A stretch of DNA of 64,000 nt from Bemisia tabaci (lineage: Eukaryota > Arthropoda > Insecta > Hemiptera > Aleyrodidae): the NCBI RefSeq assembly GCF_918797505.1, contig NC_092793.1, forward strand, positions 5,404,366 through 5,468,365. The letters are read 5' to 3'. The position numbers were made by a program, and so were the translations under genes. The notes below the pieces were generated by a model. That model did no database searches and had not been told where the DNA came from. It saw nothing but the letters and a program-made list of their open reading frames with translations. Positions 57,878 to 64,000 of this stretch are shown here, piece after piece (positions within the stretch are counted from its first letter, which is position 1; each line of letters opens with the position of its first letter).

Positions 57878-58012
57878 GGGCTACATTTCGCAATAAGGAA
57901 CTAGAATTACCGGCTCATTTAAGAAACAACGTATGTGCCATTAGTTTCTTTATGCAAAGTAAGTGCTTTTACGGATAGGTCAGAAATTATGGTACCTCAT
58001 GCCAGAATGACG
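57878..58012. mobile_element. C-family MITE, degraded right arm
   Basis: GGGCTACATTTCGCAATAAG at the left with the family centre AAGAAACAACGTATGTGCC; the right end has lost its pairing. Confidence 0.6.
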
Positions 58013-58365
58013 TTTATTTAGCGAGGGATATTAGAAGCATACCTGCGGGGTTATTAGGAAGTATTAATTACCTTTGGATCGATTAGAAATCTGGGATTAG
58101 ATAGACAAAAGTTAGTTCGCAGTGCAGATAGTGCAAATAATGTCGTCAGGAATAGACCTCTATTTCGAAAAAATGATAATGTAATTACATAAATCTATTC
58201 TTAAACGAAACTTATAGTCTCTGTGAAGCTCTTTAAAATGATGGATATCGATGAAGATTATTAGCGTAACTTGAAATGGATATTTATACGTATTAATTGA
58301 GAACGACAATATTCAAAAGTAGGGAAAACGTAACATTACAATCTTCCTTTTCATCGCAACGGAAT

Positions 58366-58530
58366 CAGTGGCGTGGCATGAATTGCGATATATCGATTGT
58401 TATGCCATTTAAACCTACGTAAAAGGATCGATAAACAGGGTGTTCGCAGCGAAAACCTTAATAATCGATTCTTTACCGTAGGTTTAGATGGCATTACAAT
58501 CGATAAATCGCAATTCACGCCACGCCACTG
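58366..58530. mobile_element. B-family hAT MITE
   Basis: Same ends (CAGTGGCGTGGCATGAAT and complement) and core as the copy at 4112, with the core in reversed orientation. The flanking 8-mers differ, so the target duplication has decayed or was lost. Confidence 0.8.
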
Positions 58531-58783
58531 TGAGGTTCGGTATACTCCGTTTTCCGCGAGAGATGAGGATTTTGTATGATACCACTATTTTAACGCCAGT
58601 GCGCGCGGCTGGTATCGCGCTCAAATTGAAGGCGCACAGTCGTGAGAAGAGAACAAAAGTGAGGGCGGATACAGCTTTAAAGTGAAGTATTCAGCTGCCG
58701 CTTCTTGTTTTCTGCGTTTAATTGTGTGATTCAAATTTGACCCTTTTGATCAAACAATTACTTGTTTGCGATTGAAGTGCAAT

Positions 58784-59186
58784 CAGTGTTCGAAACTCAC
58801 TTTTGAGTTTCAGGAGCCATGTCGCGCATCAAGCCCGATTTTTAGGCGCCATTGAAGATTTTTTAGGGGCCAAATTGACTTTTTGCCTATATTTTACGCA
58901 TATTTATTTAGTTAGACGCAAGATGTTTTCGTAACAGAACTAGTAAGTAGCTGTAACTTGGGTAAGACAAAAGCACTAAGAATGAAATTGTGAAGAATAG
59001 AAATAGAGTTTTTTTTTTAATTCAAATAGATTTGTTTTCTTTCTTTATGTGACTTCTTATGAAAATCAAGATTTTTCGGGAGCAATTTTTAGGGGCCACG
59101 TTGGCGCAGTACCTTCATTTTTTAGGAGCCATGGCCGATTTTTCAGGCGCATTTGGCGCGTTGGCGCCTGTGAGTTTCGAACACTG
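58784..59186. mobile_element. hAT-like MITE with exact 8-bp target duplication
   Basis: Ends CAGTGTTCGAAACTCAC and GTGAGTTTCGAACACTG are perfect complements. AGTGCAAT flanks both sides (58776-58783, 59187-59194). Both ends carry repeated TTTTTAGG-GCCA motifs, likely subterminal transposase sites by analogy with hAT elements. 403 bp. Confidence 0.9.
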
Positions 59187-59824
59187 AGTGCAATATTAGT
59201 ATTTAAAAAAAAAAGAATGAAAGAAGATGCGGTAATATTTTTAATTGCAATACATAAGATCTAAATAACGATTTTGTCTCTCAAGTCACCGATTCTTCTC
59301 CCTGAGACAACAACGGAAATTTTCGAGTTCAGGTAAAGTGATCGATAATTAAAGTGACAGTATGGGAACACACTCTCAAAGGCGCAAGTGAAACTATTTA
59401 TGTAAAAGCCCCGAGGGGTATTCTTCATATAGAAGAATGCCTCTGCAAGTTATAAGTATATCGGATTATAGCCGATGTCTCATATTATCCAATCATCACT
59501 TTTGCACTTAAAGACTAATGGAAGCCTTTCATTTACCCATCATTCAGAACTACTCAATACTCTCGATACGCGCGCTATTTGATTAGGAACGGTTGTTGGA
59601 ATAATTATTTTAAGCGCAACTCTTACTCGGAAATGGATAAACCACGATATTTTAATACGCTAGTATAGACAAAAACTATTTGTCTTTAAGCTTTGTATAC
59701 CTCTGTACTAAAACGAAAATAAATTAAATTTAACAATTCAACAACAACAAAATGATATTCTGGGACTTTTTCAGAGCATCCGCGGAGAAAAAGCTTGTAT
59801 GCGGAGACAAAATTCGAGAAGGTC

Positions 59825-59969
59825 AATTGGACTGCATTCTGCAATTAGGAACTACAATTTCTGGCTCTGTTCAGGAACAACGTATGTGCCATTAGTTTCC
59901 CTATGCACAAAAGTGTTTTTACGGATGATGCAGAAATTGTTGTTCCAAATTGCAAAATGGAGTCCAATT
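59825..59969. mobile_element. C-family MITE, tandem unit 1
   Basis: AATTGGACTGCATTCTGCAA and its complement. First of three copies that repeat together with their flanking DNA. Confidence 0.85.
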
Positions 59970-60103
59970 GGATTTACCTGACTTTTTTGCGACTATCCTC
60001 CTTCTCTCCTCCTCCCCTTTCCTCCTTTCCTGATCTTCCTTTTTTGTTTTGGAATATCCAAGCAAAAAATTAGCTTGCATCGGAGACACAATGCGGGGCG
60101 ATG

Positions 60104-60247
60104 AATTGGACTGCATTCTGCAATTAGGAACTAAAATTTCTGGCTCTATACAGGAACAACGTATGTGCCATCAGATTCCCTATGCACAAAAGTGTTTTTG
60201 CGGATGATGCAGAAATTATTGTTCCAAATTGCAAAATGAAGTCCAAT
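60104..60247. mobile_element. C-family MITE, tandem unit 2
   Basis: As unit 1; preceded by GGAATATCCAAGCAAAAAAT, which also precedes unit 3. Confidence 0.85.
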
Positions 60248-60328
60248 AATTGGATTTACCTAACTTTTTTGCGACTTACGGAATATCCAAGCAAAAAATT
60301 AGCTTGCATCGAATATACATCAAAGGTT

Positions 60329-60472
60329 GATTGGACTGTATTTTTCGATTGAGAACTACGATTTCTGGCATAGTTTAGGAACAACGAATGTGCCATTAGT
60401 TTCCCTATGCACAAAAGTTTTTACAAATGAGACAAATATTGTAGTTCCGAATTGCAAAATGAAGTCCAATTG
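60329..60472. mobile_element. C-family MITE, tandem unit 3
   Basis: GATTGGACTGTATTTTTCGA at the left, AAATGAAGTCCAATT at the right; the left arm has diverged. Confidence 0.82.
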
Positions 60473-61191
60473 GAATTACCTAACCTTTTTTGCAAGTCAC
60501 ACCTCCCAGTTTAGAGCAAAAACTGTTGCAAGTTGCTTCTTATTTCAGTGCACGCATGGTGATTCCGTGACAATTTTGAGAACGGAGAAAAAACTACGTT
60601 GTTTTGAACGCAAAATAAAGTTCTGTGTTGATTAATTTTTCCCTATTATCATCACATTATAGACGCTCTTGTTTCTGGAACATTCTGGAACAGTTCATTT
60701 AGAAATTTCCTCTCTTTTTCGCCCCTCCCCAAAGGGTTTTGGGTTAAGTATTTTTCTTTTGTTTTGAACTTTTACGGACTTTTACCCCTCCCTTCCCCCA
60801 AAAAATACATCCTCACAGCGTTCTTTTCGTTTCTTATTGTTTACACAATTTAATCCTTTTTCATTGTTTTGTAGTCTCGAAGTTTCTCGAAGAACAGAAC
60901 AGGGATTTTCAAATCCTGTTTACAATAAAGAGGTCCCTCCACCTCAATGGAACAAAAGGGATGCATTTTTGTCCTTTTGTTCCGTAAAATTCGGGTTTCC
61001 CGCCACAGGACAACGAGGAAATAGTTTCTAAATTACATCCTAATTGCAGGACGGGTCAGCAGAGGGGGGTGGGAATTTTGGAGGTGGCTACAGACCAACC
61101 GAGCTTACAAAAGGGAGACCCCTTCCCTAAAGTTCAATCAGTGTGAGTTTAGAAGGCGAAGAAGTCCCATGGGTGAACAGGTCAGAGGGTC

Positions 61192-61341
61192 AGTGGTTCA
61201 GTGGCTTAGTTGTTTAGTGGTTCAGTGGTTCAGTGGTTCAGTGGTTCAGTGGTTCAGTGCTTCAGTGCTTCAGTGCTTCAGTGCTTCAGTGCTTCAGTAA
61301 TTCAGTGCTTCAGTTTTTCAGTTTCTCAGTGTTTCAGTGGT
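61192..61341. repeat. 8-bp minisatellite (TTCAGTGG/TTCAGTGC)
   Basis: About 18 units of TTCAGTGN. The first block is mostly TTCAGTGG and the second TTCAGTGC, then degenerate units. Confidence 0.92.
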
Positions 61342-61854
61342 GGTGATTTAGTGATACACTGCAGTCAGCAACCGGAATTCCAACATTTGTAGTAACTCAA
61401 TTTGGATTAAGATCCTAATATGTAAGTGAACCTTATAGCTTACTCATACCTTCTATTTTTATACACTTGAAATTTTGATAGTTTTAATTTTAAATTTTTT
61501 ATTTTTCAAATCTTTATTTTTCCACTTTAAACATTTCAAATTTAAATTTTTAATTTACAAATTTCAAATTTTGAATTTTCAAATTTTTAATTTTTATTTT
61601 TCAAAGTTAAATAAAGCAGTCATTTTTCAAATTGAAATTTTTTCGCTTATAAATTATAAATATTAGGTATATTCTATAGTATTTTATCATTACTACGGCC
61701 GTACCAGGTTTAAATTTTTATTAATCATCGTTTTAGGTACTCGTATTCTCAGAAAAAAGATAAAGGAAAAAAGAAGGTAAATAAATAAAAAAGGAAAAAG
61801 GAAAGTAATAATATTTTATTTCAATTCATTCGAATTCTATGGACCAACAGTATA

Positions 61855-62298
61855 AGGTGATTCGATGGACGCCATATTTTGTGTCAGAACGGCATGCGAT
61901 ATATCGCATCAATTAGTTCCATTTTTTTAGGTACTTGTCATTTTTCTCCAATTTTGAGATCGCAATTCTGTTGTTAGGAGACTAAAGTACTCACTTACCA
62001 ATTTTAACAAAAAAATTCAACGTAATAAAGGCGTGGTTTTTTTTTTAGAGAGAAAATATCGCATTCGATAGCAGTTTCGATATCAGTATCGAATGCGATG
62101 TTTTCTCTCAAAAAAACCACGCCTTTATTACGTTGAATTTCTTTGTTAAGATTGGTAAGTGAGTGCTTTAGTCTCCTGACGACAGAATTGCAATCTCAAA
62201 ATATAGAAAAATGACGAGTAGCTGGAAAAATGGAACCAATTGATGCGATAAATCGCATGCCGTTTTGACACAAAATATGGCGTTCATCGAATCACCTT
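61855..62298. mobile_element. Long near-perfect foldback, 444 bp
   Basis: Ends AAGGTGATTCGATGGACGCC and complement; arms of about 205 bp at high identity, including CAACGTAATAAAGGCGTGGT and ATCGCATTCGATA, around a loop of about 15 bp. No other copy in the window. Confidence 0.85.
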
Positions 62299-62499
62299 CA
62301 TTGTTTTCCTGCAATTTGCACAGATCTACACAACCAAAAAAACCCTTAGATTGTGAAAACTTTCTTGAATTCTTGAGTAATTTTCAGCGCTTATTCTGAA
62401 AAAATAAACGAGAATCAACCCTCAATATCGCAGATTTTTTAATAGAAGTGAACATTCGTTTGGTTAAAGTTTAAAAGTAATCAATCAAAGTATTTATTA

Positions 62500-62644
62500 A
62501 TTGGACTGCATTTTGCAATTTGGAACTATAAATTCTAGCCCGGTTTAAAAACAACGTATGTGCCATTAGTGTGCGCTATGCACATAAGTGTTTTTTCAGA
62601 TGAGCCAGAATTTATAGGTCCAAATTGCAAAATGTAGTCGAATT
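62500..62644. mobile_element. C-family hairpin MITE
   Basis: AATTGGACTGCATTTTGCAA and TTGCAAAATGTAGTCGAATT ends with the family centre. Confidence 0.8.
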
Positions 62645-63700
62645 ATCCGATCGCTCTCATGCTTTTTGACTTATATTATTGCTATTTTTCTTTTAGGTCA
62701 TTTTTTTGCATTCTTGAATCTTGAGTAATTTTTAGCGCCTAGTCAAAAAAATAAACGAAATCAAAATCCCAGAATTTTTAGAAGAAGGTCATATTTGCTT
62801 AGGTTAAAATTGATTAATAATCAATTCAATTATTCATTAATTTCCCAATTATTTTCATGCTTTTAGACTTTTAATAATTCTTTTTTTTTATTTTTGTTTG
62901 TTTCAGGTCATTATCTTGCATCCAGAATCGCATCAAAATACATTGATCAACTAAAAAATGCGCAACTACACCTCCACGTTTGAAAATCTCCGATGGTGTT
63001 CCACTTTCAGAAAAGAAAAGTAACCGAGGAATCTCCCTCAAATTCTCCGTAAATATTATAGAATGAGTGAAAAACTCATATTAATGAAAAACTGCTGATT
63101 AGTTCTGGTTGAAAATAATAAAACAAGAGCAGAGATTTGCGACGTCACAGTCAAAGATAAGTATTTTCAACCTTCAGCTATCGATATTCGAACTCTCGTT
63201 AAAGTTTTAGTAAAAAAAAATTGCGCACAGGCTATAATTTTAATTTACATTAGATCTTTAGCAGCTCTGCTACCTTCATTTTGGGCGCTTCTGGGTACCA
63301 GATGCGCCCTTTCCAACCGTTCGACTCCCCCGATGTAACATGTACTATACTACATGCCCTTTTGCCTTATGGGTAATGACGCCATTCTGGTACACCCGGG
63401 AAAATTGGATTTTTTTCTGCATCTGGTATTCGAAAAAGTTTTCGTGAAATGTTTTGCTTTTAAGCATAACAATCTCGCACGGACGTATTACCTGGTTAAA
63501 GTATTTTAGGGCTTCCTTATGCTTTAAATACTTATATCCGAGGCAGTACTTTCAGATCGATCTGAAAATATTACGAACAGTCACGTGATCTCTTCATTTT
63601 AGTGACGTATTACTGTGCTACTTTGTGATTGGTTCATTTTCTTGGCCTAGCATCGACACGTCAGCTGTTTGCGGCATTGAGCGGAAGGTTTAAGGTTATG
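62645..63700. other. No gene seen
   Basis: Contains a CACGTG E-box palindrome at 63583-63588 (GTCACGTGATC) and an inverted pair TACCAGATGCG / TGCATCTGGTA at about 63296 and 63419. Nothing coding recognised. Confidence 0.4.
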
Positions 63701-64000
63701 TCATGGACCAAGAGAATGAATAAGGACCCCCAACTCCAGTTAGCGGAGACATTAGCGCTGCCTGCGTTCACGCCGTGAATGGGTCCAGCCAGCGCCGATG
63801 TCACCGCCGGCCGGCCGGTCCCTCTCTTCACCGCGACCCGCGCGTCCCACTGCTGAACTCCTCTTCACGCGGCCCCGCTCCCCCGCGACCTACGCGCCCT
63901 ACCTCGCGGCGTCGCGACGCCGCTGTCCGCTAGATCGCGTTGACGTACCAGCTTTAGAGGTTCCGCCGCTCTTTCCCGTCGTCTGATTTACAGTGCATCC
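63700..64000. promoter_or_regulatory. GC-rich edge, possible promoter or 5' end of a gene to the right
   Basis: The last 250 bp are much richer in G and C than the rest, with many CpG, unlike the CpG-poor intergenic DNA. ATTGG (reversed CCAAT) and ACGTCAGC motifs lie just upstream, at about 63630-63665. A 62-codon open frame (63798-63986) is rich in Pro, Arg and Ser and resembles no known protein; it may be composition only. Confidence 0.35.

Noticed and set aside
1..64000. CRISPR arrays, phage, bacterial operons or a full transposase gene
   Set aside because: No spaced identical repeats with unique spacers other than the minisatellites described, no long prokaryotic-style frames, and the only transposon-derived coding sequence seen is the short RT relic.

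Overview
This window looks like nuclear DNA of an animal, most likely an insect. It is AT-rich, its genes are broken into short exons by GT-AG introns of 0.2-3.1 kb, and most of it is filled with short non-autonomous transposons. Hemiptera is a guess from repeat texture only. No bacterial, viral or organellar gene is visible.

Three protein genes can be supported. (1) Minus strand, 9978 to 5892: three in-phase exons of a CRAL-TRIO lipid-transfer protein, partial at both ends; the lipid-binding exons probably lie left of the window. (2) Minus strand, 30752 to 20608: a complete eight-exon gene for a 487-residue membrane-anchored armadillo-repeat protein of the ARMC10/ARMCX family, expected on the outer mitochondrial membrane. 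(3) Plus strand, 31301 to 37364: a complete seven-exon gene for BRCC36 (BRCC3), the JAMM/MPN+ Lys63-specific deubiquitinase of the BRISC and BRCA1-A complexes, 271 residues, with all zinc ligands present. Genes 2 and 3 are divergent, with 548 bp between start codons. That gap has two identical palindromic CRE sites (TGACGTCA) 15 bp apart, a reversed CCAAT box and a cluster of GGAA motifs, as expected of a shared bidirectional promoter.

Layout: 1-5.8 kb, no gene, hAT-type MITEs; 5.9-10 kb, CRAL-TRIO exons; 10-20.6 kb, intergenic repeats, including a hAT-like element nested in another MITE and a GC-rich block at 13.9-14.1 kb; 20.6-30.75 kb, the ARMC10-like gene, with large foldback elements in its introns; 30.75-31.3 kb, shared promoter; 31.3-37.4 kb, BRCC36, with MITEs in introns 1, 2 and 5, one containing a reverse-transcriptase fragment; 37.4-64 kb, no recognisable gene but many inverted-repeat elements, a tRNA-derived SINE, minisatellites and nested insertions. 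The last 300 bp are GC-rich and may be the promoter or 5' end of a gene further right.

The most unusual signals are in the mobile DNA: two near-identical elements in ARMC10 intron 1 with swapped 8-bp target duplications (a candidate macrotransposon carrying 464 bp), an element whose arms carry hexamer arrays at 14-17 bp spacing, several nested insertions with readable target-site duplications, and one insertion whose tandem neighbour is the empty site. Exon boundaries were set by hand from splice signals and phase. Repeat boundaries without a stated target-site duplication are approximate.
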